Source of the DNA: an uncultured Porphyromonadaceae bacterium
GTDB lineage: Bacteria > Bacteroidota > Bacteroidia > Bacteroidales > Muribaculaceae
Assembly (NCBI GenBank): GCA_946414395.1
Contig: CAMKOE010000001.1
Span: 186,001 to 250,000, forward strand
Reading direction: 5' to 3'
Length of the DNA: 64,000 bases
How positions within the stretch are numbered: position 1 is the first letter of the stretch; each line of letters starts with the position of its first letter. The notes beneath the pieces were generated by a model. That model was not told the DNA's origin, searched no databases, and worked only from the letters and a program-made list of their open reading frames with translations. Made by a program: the position numbers and the translations under genes. Positions 40,878-50,194 of this stretch are shown piece by piece.

Positions 40878-42035
40878 TCAGAAGAGGAAAGTGTGGTACA
40901 TCTCTGGAGTGTTCATCGTCGAGGGAGAGAATGTTGCCTTGTATATCTCATAGAAGATATAATAGAAATTCAACAGGGCCATGACGGCAAGGGGTAGCCA
41001 CTTGCGCTCACGCCACAGGTAGTGCAGCGTGTAACACACCATGACCAGGAATGTTCCCCGTAACAGGTCTCCAGGACGCCTCATGTACAATGTGGTGTTG
41101 GCAAACAGATTGAGGAATCCGATGTGAATCAAGGCGAACCTATAGGAAGCGCTCAACAATGCGTCGCCCTGAAACGCCTTCTTCATGGAAGGATAGTACC
41201 AGATGAAGAAGAAGCAGGTGATGAACGGGAACACCCGTGCAGGACCAAACCAAGTTCCGAAGGTATAGACCACATTGTGGCTGGCAAACAGACGGTAGTA
41301 ATGCCCATAACCCAGGAGGCTGGCCAGGCTGCCCAGACTCTCAAAAACCCACTGAATCCACTGCGGGAATTGACCTAGCACACCACACGCCACAAGCAAG
41401 ACGCACGGCATCCACTGTTTCACCCACTTGAACGAGACCAGAGGGACGAAATAGAGAGGCAACAGGAATATCGACATCTTGTGGATCATGGTCAAGGCCA
41501 ATGTCAATAACAGGTAGATCCAGAACTTGCGACGAGTGGCCACCTCCACCATGATGATAAAAAGGCACTCGGCTACCGACTGGCGTATCGTGTTCATCCA
41601 CTGGATATAGTATGGACCAAGGAAGATGCACAATGCGATCCACGGCAAGAGCATCTTGTGATGGCGCAGCGCATAATAAAGCAGCACGATGTGCAATGCG
41701 GCCCAGAAGCCGAAATAGAAAGCAAAATGCAGGCCAGCCTTGGACATCAGGTGGGTGATGAGTGAGAAGCCGGGCTCAAAGTTCTCCCGTGAATAGATAC
41801 CAAGGGACTGCATGCAGATGTAGTAATTGTAATACATGTTGTAGTCCCAGGACACCAGCCACCTGACCGACGACACCAGCACATAGATGGCAATGGCAGT
41901 CATTATCTCCCACGAGTAGAAGGGCAGTTCTCTCCCACCCTGGGCCAGCAGCCGCTGTTCCCGATGATTGACATGCCATCCCAGCAAAGCCAGAATTATC
42001 GCCGAACCGGTATATACTGTAAGACTGAGAAGCAT
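40878..42035 (-). CDS. EpsG-family membrane protein
   Basis: A 385-residue polytopic membrane protein with about ten hydrophobic segments and the EpsG-family motif around WMNTIRQSVAECLFI (conserved N-x-I-R-Q), plus DYNMYYNYY early on. EpsG proteins are thought to polymerise exopolysaccharide or capsule repeat units. No glycosyltransferase, flippase or Wzz gene is nearby; instead it sits 18 bp after sprA on the same strand. Its substrate, and whether it modifies surface proteins or glycans, cannot be told. Confidence 0.85.
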   Translation of the reverse strand: MLLSLTVYTGSAIILALLGWHVNHREQRLLAQGGRELPFYSWEIMTAIAIYVLVSSVRWLVSWDYNMYYNYYICMQSLGIYSRENFEPGFSLITHLMSKAGLHFAFYFGFWAALHIVLLYYALRHHKMLLPWIALCIFLGPYYIQWMNTIRQSVAECLFIIMVEVATRRKFWIYLLLTLALTMIHKMSIFLLPLYFVPLVSFKWVKQWMPCVLLVACGVLGQFPQWIQWVFESLGSLASLLGYGHYYRLFASHNVVYTFGTWFGPARVFPFITCFFFIWYYPSMKKAFQGDALLSASYRFALIHIGFLNLFANTTLYMRRPGDLLRGTFLVMVCYTLHYLWRERKWLPLAVMALLNFYYIFYEIYKATFSPSTMNTPEMYHTFLF

Positions 42036-42053
42036 ATCAAGGCCTATAGAAGA

Positions 42054-45000
42054 TTACTTAACAAGCGACATTTTGATCTGGAGACCGTAATTAGTGCTGG
42101 TGGTGGGATAAGCATTAGGTGAAACGAGCGGTGTATTGCTATCGTAGTTAAAGAATGCACCCAACGAAATGCGCTTGCTGACCACATAATTGGCCATGAA
42201 GTCGATAGTCCACGTGCGCGCACCACTTGTTGCACGGGTTGTGTTGGTGTCAAAATTACGGATAAGGGCTGCGTTGCTCGCCATCTTCACATTGAGAGTA
42301 AACTCGAGGTCATTGTTGACATTCTGCTGCTTGGTCTTCAGTTTGAGCACCTGGTTGAAGTTAGCGATCTTGTAACTGCCGGTTACAGAGAAACCCTGGG
42401 ATGAAGACTCCACCAACTGTCCTGCCGAGGAGTTGAGCGACAACTTGCGCTTCTTCTCATACTGGACACCCAATTGCAGATCATTGAAAAGCGTCACGTC
42501 AACGCCAATGAGCGGAACAAAATTCTCTTCAAGCGTCACCGAGGGGATATTATAGGGCGACGTAGGAATAGCGCCAGGAATGTCACCCGACCTGAGTACG
42601 TCCTGAGTGAATCCCAACCCATCACCGATAGTTACCCAGTCACTGTAGGAACTATAGTTATCCACTTGATAACGGCACTCATAGTTGTGCTTGATGGTTA
42701 AGGCCTTAAATAACTTCTTGAAGAATGGCAACTGCGTCATGTCATAGGTGACACGCCAGTTGGGAAGTATCGACTTGATGCCCGGGAAGGGATTGAGACT
42801 GATCTTCTTGGGATCCTTGCCTGAATAGGCCGCCATGAATGCTGGAATCAAGACGTCACTGCTCGAACGGTTGATCTTGCCATTGTCGAGACTGTAGGTA
42901 TTGCCAGCCAGAGCGGTGCCACGCAGGAAGCCACGGTCGGGATAGGTGGTACCCATATAACGCTGCTGCAATCGCTCGGCAATAATGTCTATATTCTGCA
43001 AGAACTTGTCAAACGTCTCACTCTGATAATTGTTCTCGGCAGACTTGAATCCCTTGAATGCAGTGGCAAGAGCGATATGGGTCTTGATATACTTACCACC
43101 ATACATGATCTGAGGATCATTGAACATGAACTGAATCGCATTGGAGCGGCTATCGGTCCGGTTGCCCTTAAGGGTGATCTGGAGGCCGGGGATGGGTTCA
43201 AGTTTCATCTCGAGGTCCAACTGTTCGGTGCGGGAATAGAGCGCAGGAGTCGTCTGGGTCGTATCACCCATGAGCCAACCGCGATTACGCACCTTGTCAA
43301 TATAGGACATTCCGGCAAAACCGAATGCGAAATCAAGACCTGGCGCCATCACATCATAGTGAGTAGTCTGACCGAAGATGTCACCGATGTCGGGAATGAA
43401 CTGAGGCACAATCAGGGATGAAGTGTTCTTATACTTGACGTCGATGCTGCGCACACTCATGAGCACACGGCATGCATACTGGGCCGACTCGGTAAAGAAG
43501 TTCTTGCGCTCAGTCTTCTGCACCTCGGTGATGGTGAACTTGAGGTTCTCCTCACCCAGGGTTGTGATCTCGACATTATCTTTGTCCTTGATTTTATATT
43601 CCACCTTGAAGGGCTCGCCATCGGTCGTCGTTGCCGACACCTTGACATTCTTGATTCCCAACTTGTGGTTAATGACGATAGCCGAGTCGGGACTCAACTT
43701 GATAGTTCTGTTGAACTTCTTGGGCTTCTCTTTCTTGGCAGGTTGCTTGTTGCGCTTGTTGTTCTTGCTGGAGAAGCGCTCGTCCACCATCTTGAGATAG
43801 GGAACCTTGCTGTAGAACTTCTCAAGTCCGAACAGGGTGTGGAACGAACGGTTTGTCTCACTCTTGATGGTATTACCCGACGAGATATTATCGACGATAG
43901 CGCCGCGATCCCAGTTATAGGTTGCTTTGTACTCAGCATCGGCGTTAATCCAACTCAAGATGGGGATTTGAGGGAATGGCGCCTTATAATTCACCTTGAA
44001 CTCCTGATCGTAGGCCCAAGGAGTACCCAAGTCCTTGATTGAAGAAATCACCGAGTCTCTCCAGTTGCGATAGGCATCGGGATGGAGTTGACGGTTCACC
44101 TGGCCGATGGGCTCCATAATGTGTGCCTGAGTGTTGCTATTGAACGACATGGACAGCGACTTAGTCAAGTTCCACGTGAGGACAAACTGACGGTCCCACA
44201 AGAATCTCTTGCTGACCGATACGGGTATTTCAACTTCAATTCCCGTCTCGTTGCGCGTCAATTGCTCATGATAGTCGCGGGTGATATTGGAACCGAATGC
44301 AATGTTGTTGGGTAACCAGTGCAACTCCCACTCGCGGAAGAACTTCATGTCCTTGTTCTTTTCATTGATGAAACGGGAGAAGGGTTTGAACGGCTTGATG
44401 TAGGGAACCCAGTTATACTGGAAACTACCGCGATAGACATTGGTGTTGTCATATACGTTCTCGGGGTCGTTGAGGTGCCGCTTGTTGAACGAATAACTGA
44501 ACGAGAAGTTGGCGGGATCCCAAGGCATGGGATCCTTCATCGTCTTCACATCAAACTTGACGCCCGTGATGGCGAAGGCCTTCTCGGTGGACTGGGTCAC
44601 AGCATACTCCATGATGCTGTCCCGCTGCTCCTTAGTGTCGCAGACGTCAAGCGCCTCCTCAAGTCTGACGTCTTGATCCAGGGGGTTATACTTGGGAGTG
44701 GTTTTCTCGTTGGTATAGGAATAAACGACATCGGCATGCAACTTGGCCTTCTCGGGGATGAATCGGCCCAAATCGGTGTGAATGGCGAAATTATACCGCT
44801 GATAATTGTCCATACGGCGCATCGCCAGGCTCTGCTCAACCGAGCCAAATCCCTCGGTTTCCTTGTGATAAACCATGTTTACAGTAGCGATGTCACTCAT
44901 GTTGAGGGCCACCTGGGCATCAGCGCCCCAACCGCCCTCGCTATCAAAGTCGGTGACGCGCAACTCATCGACCCAAACAACGCAACTCTTGGTCGAGGGA

Positions 45001-48000
45001 GCATTGTTGCGCACGCCGATAAGGATCACGCGCACCTTGCTCAATGACGGGTTACCCATCACATAGACCTTGTTGTTGGGATGATCGTCATCCACGTCCT
45101 GAAAACGCTTTGAATAGCCCACCTCGGGGTCGCCAGCCATCTTGGCCGCGTTGCGATGCTTCTTGGCATTAATCAGCACGTCCAAGTCAATATCGAGCAT
45201 GTTCTCCTCGGGCCAAACCTTCAATCGGTCGCTGGAACTGTTAGTGCTATAGCGTCCAGGCGGGGTTACGCTCAAGGGAATCTCATATTCATAGTAGTTG
45301 TTCTTCACATCGGAACCGATGCGCACAAACAGTGACACGTCACCGTTGCGCAGGTTGGTCGAGTTGCCGATGGTGGCCTCGTTGTGGACAAACATCTGCA
45401 AGCGCTTGTAGGTTCGCAGGTCCAGATCGGTGTTGCGGTACACACCTCGAGCGTCTCCCGCATCAAGGTCATTGATGGAGAGTTGCATGGACTGTTCATT
45501 CAATTGGGTAATCTGAGACTGGCCGCTGTCGATGATACGGGAAACGCCCGGCGGCAACACATAGTTGACCGGCTCACGAGAAGCATTGGACTCAATATTT
45601 ACCTTGTTGATGCTGATGTTGCCGTGAGAAGGCATGTTCCCTCGCATGTTGAGATTATACTTGTAGTTGCGCCACTCGCCACGCACAAGTTCGAGCGAAG
45701 CGAAACGCAGGTGGGTGGTCTCCTTGAATCCAGTCATGAACATGCGCATGAATCGAATGGTCGAGAAGTCCTGGATGGTGCCCACCTTCTTATCATAGGA
45801 AGCCAGAGGTATCGTGAACTGGTACCAAGTTGCCATCTGCGTCTCACCATTGCGGGTACGGACACTGGCGACCTGCTTGTCGGTAATAAAGTTCATGCCC
45901 ACCTGCAGGGAGTCGGGGTGAATGGCTACACGGTACTGGAAGTAACGCTCATACTCGTTGAGGGTGTTATCCTGGTTGATATCTTCCACATCGGGCGTCG
46001 AACGCGAGGTCTGGTACTGTCCGTCGGATGCGTCGGTCGTTGACAACGAGTTTCCGTCAGTGCCGTTATAGTGTTTATAGCGGTCATTGATGGAATATCT
46101 GGCTTCATCATAGTAGTTATGGCGATAGAAAGCATAGTTATCGCCTGCAGGGTCATTAAACGGCGAGAACGGATCGGCCTGCATCTCGGCAATGGCAGAC
46201 TCGGAGAGGACCGTGCGCAACTGGTTCAGGAAGTTGGCATAACTCTCATGCTTCAACTCATCGGCGTCCGACAATCCATCCAGACCCACATCCTGTAACA
46301 CTCGCGATCCGCTAGTATTGTCAAAGGCGTAGGTCAATGAGGTCTGTGAAGAGACCTTACCCCAGACGGTATTGGTAATATAGGTGCTATCGCCATTGAC
46401 CGGCAAACCGTTCTCATAACTCTTGAGTCCATCCTTGAGGATATCCTCGCTCACCTCACCCAGGTTGAAGTACAGCGAACCGCCATCCCTGTTGTCGAGG
46501 TTTTCATCCATGAAAGGATCCAGCATCCAGAACTGGATATACTCGATATTGGATTGCTCAAAGTTGGTGTTATCGATCTTACGCATAATACCGCCCCAAC
46601 GCTTCTCGGGATTGAGCAAGTGTCCATCCTGATCGATGCTTGATGGGTCGGCGTCGAGGTTATACGGGCCACGCTCGCGGGGATAGAATGACAGGTTCAG
46701 GGTCTGGACTACCGACGACTCACCATAGTTGAGTTCACGACCGGGGAAAACCTCACTGAAGGCCACCTCACGGGCATAGGGGTAGGATAACGCGTCAAGG
46801 TCATTCTTGATGTAACCGGGAGCATAGGAGGAATTGCGCTGAGTGAAAAGGCGATCGACATAGTACCACGAAATCAGGGCTCGGTTCTTGCCATAATTGA
46901 TATCACCGGTCAAGGCAGCCTCGGGGAACAGGGCATCGGCAGCCGGGTCATAGGGCGTCGAGGCCAGTGACCACGAGTACGGGGAGCGGATGTCAAGACC
47001 CGTCTGTGTCGATTCAAAGTCGTCAATATAAGAACTACCGGAATTGGAACCCGTCTTGGCCTGATGAGGAATCAATTGGGCAAACTCGCCCTTGAAACTG
47101 ATGCTAGACGGCTGCACGGCATTCACGGTAGGAATCTTGTTCAAGAGGTTGGTGAGCCACATGAAGTTCTTGTTAAAATTCATGTTGACGCCCCAGATGG
47201 TGTTATTCACCAACTCGCTACCGATGGCAACCTTGTCACCGATGGCCTTCTCGCCATAGTGCATCACCGTACCACCGATGCGGAAATCCTTATTGAAATC
47301 ATAGGCCAGATCCAAACCCAACAAGGTCTTGCGCTGCATGCTGAAGGTTGACTGGTTCTCGAGCGATACATTGATGTTGGCTCCAGACTCAATGAGGCTA
47401 GTGTTGTTGATGGTGACTGTACCCATCATGTAGTCAACAGTATAGTCGCTACCCTCGGTGAGAGTCACGCCACCCGAGGTTACGACAACAGATCCGCGCG
47501 CTACATTGGTCGCATTGAGCCTGATCACGTTACCCGAACTGGATTGATACTCACCAGCAAGGACAAACTTGTTCTTGTCGCTGAATTGCTGGGCGACAAC
47601 CAGTGTTGAATCATACAACTCGGTATAGATATAATCCTTGGCAATCGCATCGTCATTGAATTTGGAACGCAGGTGTTCGCCGAAGGGTTCAATAACGGGG
47701 AAAATAATCTTACCGTTCTTGGAATCTACCGTATATCCTTCAATATAGTCAAAGCGGCCATCGATGTTGGTTTCCTGGTTGGCATCGAGACGGTCCAGGT
47801 TCATTACCTGCAACAGGGGGGTGTCCTTGATCCGCCCGGCGGGGATATAGGTCAACTCATTACCAGTCGTGTCACTCAGGTACTTGATGTTGAGTTTGAA
47901 ATTATTCTTCTGGATCGAATAGGCGCCCAGTGAATAGACGTTCTTCATGGCCAAGTCCCACATGGGGAAATAGGGGGAAGACGTTGTACCCTTCAGCATC

Positions 48001-49544
48001 TTGACATAGAGTGACTGGTCGGTTGATGTGATGTCGCCCGAGAACTCACCCACTTGATAGGTGCGGCCGCCATAGGTGTACTCATAGGCCACAGCCAGGA
48101 TTTCATCACTATTGAGCGCGGTCTTGAGCATGATGTAACCCAGGCTCTCATTCAAGTAGTAATCGGCCTGAGTCAGCAGGCGTGCGCTCTCAATTTTCTC
48201 ATAATCCTTACCGCCTTCAAAACCATACTGGTCTTTCAAGGGAGTGAGTTCGGTAGAAGCCTGGCTCATGTAGCGGGCGTTGGGGTACTCTTCCTTGATG
48301 GTGGAAAGCAGGTTATTGGAATTGTTGGACGGCATCGAGCCCTCGTTTCCAATCCAGTGATGGTTGCTGATGTTGCGTTCACTACCCTCGCCCACGTCCA
48401 TAAAGGCCATGATATTGCGCGCCTTATCATAGTTGTTACGCTTATTGGTCACCCACACCTCAATGCGCTTAATCTGGACACCCGACGAGACAAGAGGCAA
48501 TCGGGAGCACCATTCATCATAGTGGTCCCTGAAGAAGTGTGACAAGAAGTAGTTGCGGTTCTGGTCATACTTGTCGGCAGGAATGTAGAATTCGGTCGTC
48601 TGGGAACCGCCACGACTGCTCACCGACTGGGTCTGACTCTTCTGCTGCGACACGAGCGCGGTAGCGGTCAATTTGCCAAACTGCAATTTGGTTTTCACAC
48701 CAAACAATGCGGCACTACCACGAATCAGGGTTCCTCCCGTGGTCATGCTGACATTACCGGCCTCAAGGTTCTTGATAATCTCGTCCTCCTTGCCTTCATA
48801 AGCGAGTTTCAGGTTCTTGCTGTCGAAATCAAACGTGGCTGCCGTGTTATAAGACATGTTAAACCTCATCTTATCACCCACCGATGCCGTGATATCGGCC
48901 TTGATTTCCTGTTCAAAGTCAAAGTATGTCTTGCGACGCTGGGAAACCATCAAGGCGGGGTTATCGGTAGAATTGGACTTAACACCCATCTTGAGAATAA
49001 TTGAGCCGGTGGTTTTCAATTGCAGGCCGCCAGGGCCAAAGATGCTCTCGGCAGCCCCCAGGCCAAACTGCATGTCAAGGAAATTGAACGGGTCTTTGTC
49101 GATATTCTGGGCACTCTCGGCATTACGTTGGCGATAATACTCCATCATCGACCTCCTGAAGTCCATGTTACTGAACTCGTCGGAAGACATAATATAAGGT
49201 GTGACAATGTCGTGCTCACCTAATCGGGTGTGCACAACATAACATCCGGTCTCGGGGTCAAATTCGACCTCGGACGTGATATTTGACGGGGTTTTCAGGT
49301 CAGCGGCATACTCGCCCATGCCTTGAACATCATCATAAGTCTGAGGTATGGTCCGCTTCACGTCATAGTGGAGATCCAATTGAGGAGTCTGCTGTTGCTG
49401 AGCCGAAGGACGTGTGTCAGGCGGCGGTGGAGGCGGTGGCAAAGTACTGGTCACATATTGCGCCAGCATACTATCACTGCCGGCCCACAGTCCAATGAGT
49501 GTGCCGATGATTATCGAGAATATTATTTTTTTTCGAGTCAGCAT
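42054..49544 (-). CDS. sprA: T9SS outer-membrane translocon SprA/Sov
   Basis: A 2496-residue protein from the ATG at 49544 (the in-frame TTG at 49550 is ignored), similar in length to Sov of Porphyromonas (about 2499). The start has a signal-anchor-like hydrophobic segment (IIFSIIIGTLIGLWAGS), then a Pro-rich stretch and long arrays of beta-strands throughout. Recognisable family segments include the N-terminal DPFNFLDMQFGLG, SGVQIKRIEVWVTNKRNNY, YTVDSKNGKIIFPVIEPFG and DELRVTDFDSEGGWGA. SprA is the giant 36-strand barrel through which type IX substrates cross the outer membrane. It follows ruvA by 50 bp. No other T9SS component is certain in the window. Confidence 0.97.
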   Translation of the reverse strand: MLTRKKIIFSIIIGTLIGLWAGSDSMLAQYVTSTLPPPPPPPDTRPSAQQQQTPQLDLHYDVKRTIPQTYDDVQGMGEYAADLKTPSNITSEVEFDPETGCYVVHTRLGEHDIVTPYIMSSDEFSNMDFRRSMMEYYRQRNAESAQNIDKDPFNFLDMQFGLGAAESIFGPGGLQLKTTGSIILKMGVKSNSTDNPALMVSQRRKTYFDFEQEIKADITASVGDKMRFNMSYNTAATFDFDSKNLKLAYEGKEDEIIKNLEAGNVSMTTGGTLIRGSAALFGVKTKLQFGKLTATALVSQQKSQTQSVSSRGGSQTTEFYIPADKYDQNRNYFLSHFFRDHYDEWCSRLPLVSSGVQIKRIEVWVTNKRNNYDKARNIMAFMDVGEGSERNISNHHWIGNEGSMPSNNSNNLLSTIKEEYPNARYMSQASTELTPLKDQYGFEGGKDYEKIESARLLTQADYYLNESLGYIMLKTALNSDEILAVAYEYTYGGRTYQVGEFSGDITSTDQSLYVKMLKGTTSSPYFPMWDLAMKNVYSLGAYSIQKNNFKLNIKYLSDTTGNELTYIPAGRIKDTPLLQVMNLDRLDANQETNIDGRFDYIEGYTVDSKNGKIIFPVIEPFGEHLRSKFNDDAIAKDYIYTELYDSTLVVAQQFSDKNKFVLAGEYQSSSGNVIRLNATNVARGSVVVTSGGVTLTEGSDYTVDYMMGTVTINNTSLIESGANINVSLENQSTFSMQRKTLLGLDLAYDFNKDFRIGGTVMHYGEKAIGDKVAIGSELVNNTIWGVNMNFNKNFMWLTNLLNKIPTVNAVQPSSISFKGEFAQLIPHQAKTGSNSGSSYIDDFESTQTGLDIRSPYSWSLASTPYDPAADALFPEAALTGDINYGKNRALISWYYVDRLFTQRNSSYAPGYIKNDLDALSYPYAREVAFSEVFPGRELNYGESSVVQTLNLSFYPRERGPYNLDADPSSIDQDGHLLNPEKRWGGIMRKIDNTNFEQSNIEYIQFWMLDPFMDENLDNRDGGSLYFNLGEVSEDILKDGLKSYENGLPVNGDSTYITNTVWGKVSSQTSLTYAFDNTSGSRVLQDVGLDGLSDADELKHESYANFLNQLRTVLSESAIAEMQADPFSPFNDPAGDNYAFYRHNYYDEARYSINDRYKHYNGTDGNSLSTTDASDGQYQTSRSTPDVEDINQDNTLNEYERYFQYRVAIHPDSLQVGMNFITDKQVASVRTRNGETQMATWYQFTIPLASYDKKVGTIQDFSTIRFMRMFMTGFKETTHLRFASLELVRGEWRNYKYNLNMRGNMPSHGNISINKVNIESNASREPVNYVLPPGVSRIIDSGQSQITQLNEQSMQLSINDLDAGDARGVYRNTDLDLRTYKRLQMFVHNEATIGNSTNLRNGDVSLFVRIGSDVKNNYYEYEIPLSVTPPGRYSTNSSSDRLKVWPEENMLDIDLDVLINAKKHRNAAKMAGDPEVGYSKRFQDVDDDHPNNKVYVMGNPSLSKVRVILIGVRNNAPSTKSCVVWVDELRVTDFDSEGGWGADAQVALNMSDIATVNMVYHKETEGFGSVEQSLAMRRMDNYQRYNFAIHTDLGRFIPEKAKLHADVVYSYTNEKTTPKYNPLDQDVRLEEALDVCDTKEQRDSIMEYAVTQSTEKAFAITGVKFDVKTMKDPMPWDPANFSFSYSFNKRHLNDPENVYDNTNVYRGSFQYNWVPYIKPFKPFSRFINEKNKDMKFFREWELHWLPNNIAFGSNITRDYHEQLTRNETGIEVEIPVSVSKRFLWDRQFVLTWNLTKSLSMSFNSNTQAHIMEPIGQVNRQLHPDAYRNWRDSVISSIKDLGTPWAYDQEFKVNYKAPFPQIPILSWINADAEYKATYNWDRGAIVDNISSGNTIKSETNRSFHTLFGLEKFYSKVPYLKMVDERFSSKNNKRNKQPAKKEKPKKFNRTIKLSPDSAIVINHKLGIKNVKVSATTTDGEPFKVEYKIKDKDNVEITTLGEENLKFTITEVQKTERKNFFTESAQYACRVLMSVRSIDVKYKNTSSLIVPQFIPDIGDIFGQTTHYDVMAPGLDFAFGFAGMSYIDKVRNRGWLMGDTTQTTPALYSRTEQLDLEMKLEPIPGLQITLKGNRTDSRSNAIQFMFNDPQIMYGGKYIKTHIALATAFKGFKSAENNYQSETFDKFLQNIDIIAERLQQRYMGTTYPDRGFLRGTALAGNTYSLDNGKINRSSSDVLIPAFMAAYSGKDPKKISLNPFPGIKSILPNWRVTYDMTQLPFFKKLFKALTIKHNYECRYQVDNYSSYSDWVTIGDGLGFTQDVLRSGDIPGAIPTSPYNIPSVTLEENFVPLIGVDVTLFNDLQLGVQYEKKRKLSLNSSAGQLVESSSQGFSVTGSYKIANFNQVLKLKTKQQNVNNDLEFTLNVKMASNAALIRNFDTNTTRATSGARTWTIDFMANYVVSKRISLGAFFNYDSNTPLVSPNAYPTTSTNYGLQIKMSLVK

Positions 49545-49594
49545 TAACAATTTTTAATCAACCGTTGAACTGGCAACCACGTGCCATGGCAGGA

Positions 49595-50188
49595 TCACAT
49601 CATCTTGAGCGCTTGCTTGATGGCAGACTCGACAGTCAATGCCGGGTTACTGGAGAGCAATGACTTAAGTGCCTTCTGTGATGCCTGTTGGGTGAAGCCC
49701 AACATGATAAGGGCAGCAAGCGCCTCGTCATAGACCTCACTGGTGGCCGGTTCAGTTTCTTTTAATAACGTATCACTAGTCGGTTTTATTTTATCCTTCA
49801 GGTCAACTATTATGCGTTGAGCGGTTTTTCCGCCCACTCCCTTGACCGTTTTGAACATCGCCACATTGTTGTTGGTAATCGCCGCGGCAAACTCATCTAC
49901 CGACATCGAGGACAACACCATGCGCGCGATGTTGGGACCGACGCCCGAGACCGATATGAGCAAGAGGAAAGCCTCGCGCTCCCGCTTGGCGGCAAAACCA
50001 TATAAAATGTGGGCATCCTCACGTATTGCCTCATAGATATACAACAAGACTTCGTTACCCTGGCCCGCCTTGGAAATGGTGTCATAGGTTGATAACGAAA
50101 TATTCACCATGTAACCAATGCCGTGATTGTCAATGACGGCAAATGCCGGGTTAAGTTCTGCTAGGTTGCCTTTGATATAATCAATCAT
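49595..50188 (-). CDS. ruvA: Holliday junction DNA helicase subunit RuvA
   Basis: A 197-residue Holliday junction-binding protein that loads RuvB for branch migration. Domain I is MIDYIKGNLAELNPAFAVID; the two helix-hairpin-helix motifs are ISVSGVGPNIAR and VKGVGGKTAQRII; the C-terminal RuvB-interacting domain is EALAALIMLGFTQQASQKAL. It lies 6 bp after the upstream S8 protease gene and 50 bp before sprA, in a run of co-directional genes with little functional relation. No ruvB or ruvC in the window. Confidence 0.97.
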   Translation of the reverse strand: MIDYIKGNLAELNPAFAVIDNHGIGYMVNISLSTYDTISKAGQGNEVLLYIYEAIREDAHILYGFAAKREREAFLLLISVSGVGPNIARMVLSSMSVDEFAAAITNNNVAMFKTVKGVGGKTAQRIIVDLKDKIKPTSDTLLKETEPATSEVYDEALAALIMLGFTQQASQKALKSLLSSNPALTVESAIKQALKMM

Positions 50189-50194
50189 TATTGC

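Noticed and set aside
44319-45047. Plus-strand frame of 242 codons inside sprA
   Set aside because: Shadow of sprA; composition lacks signal, membrane or catalytic patterns.
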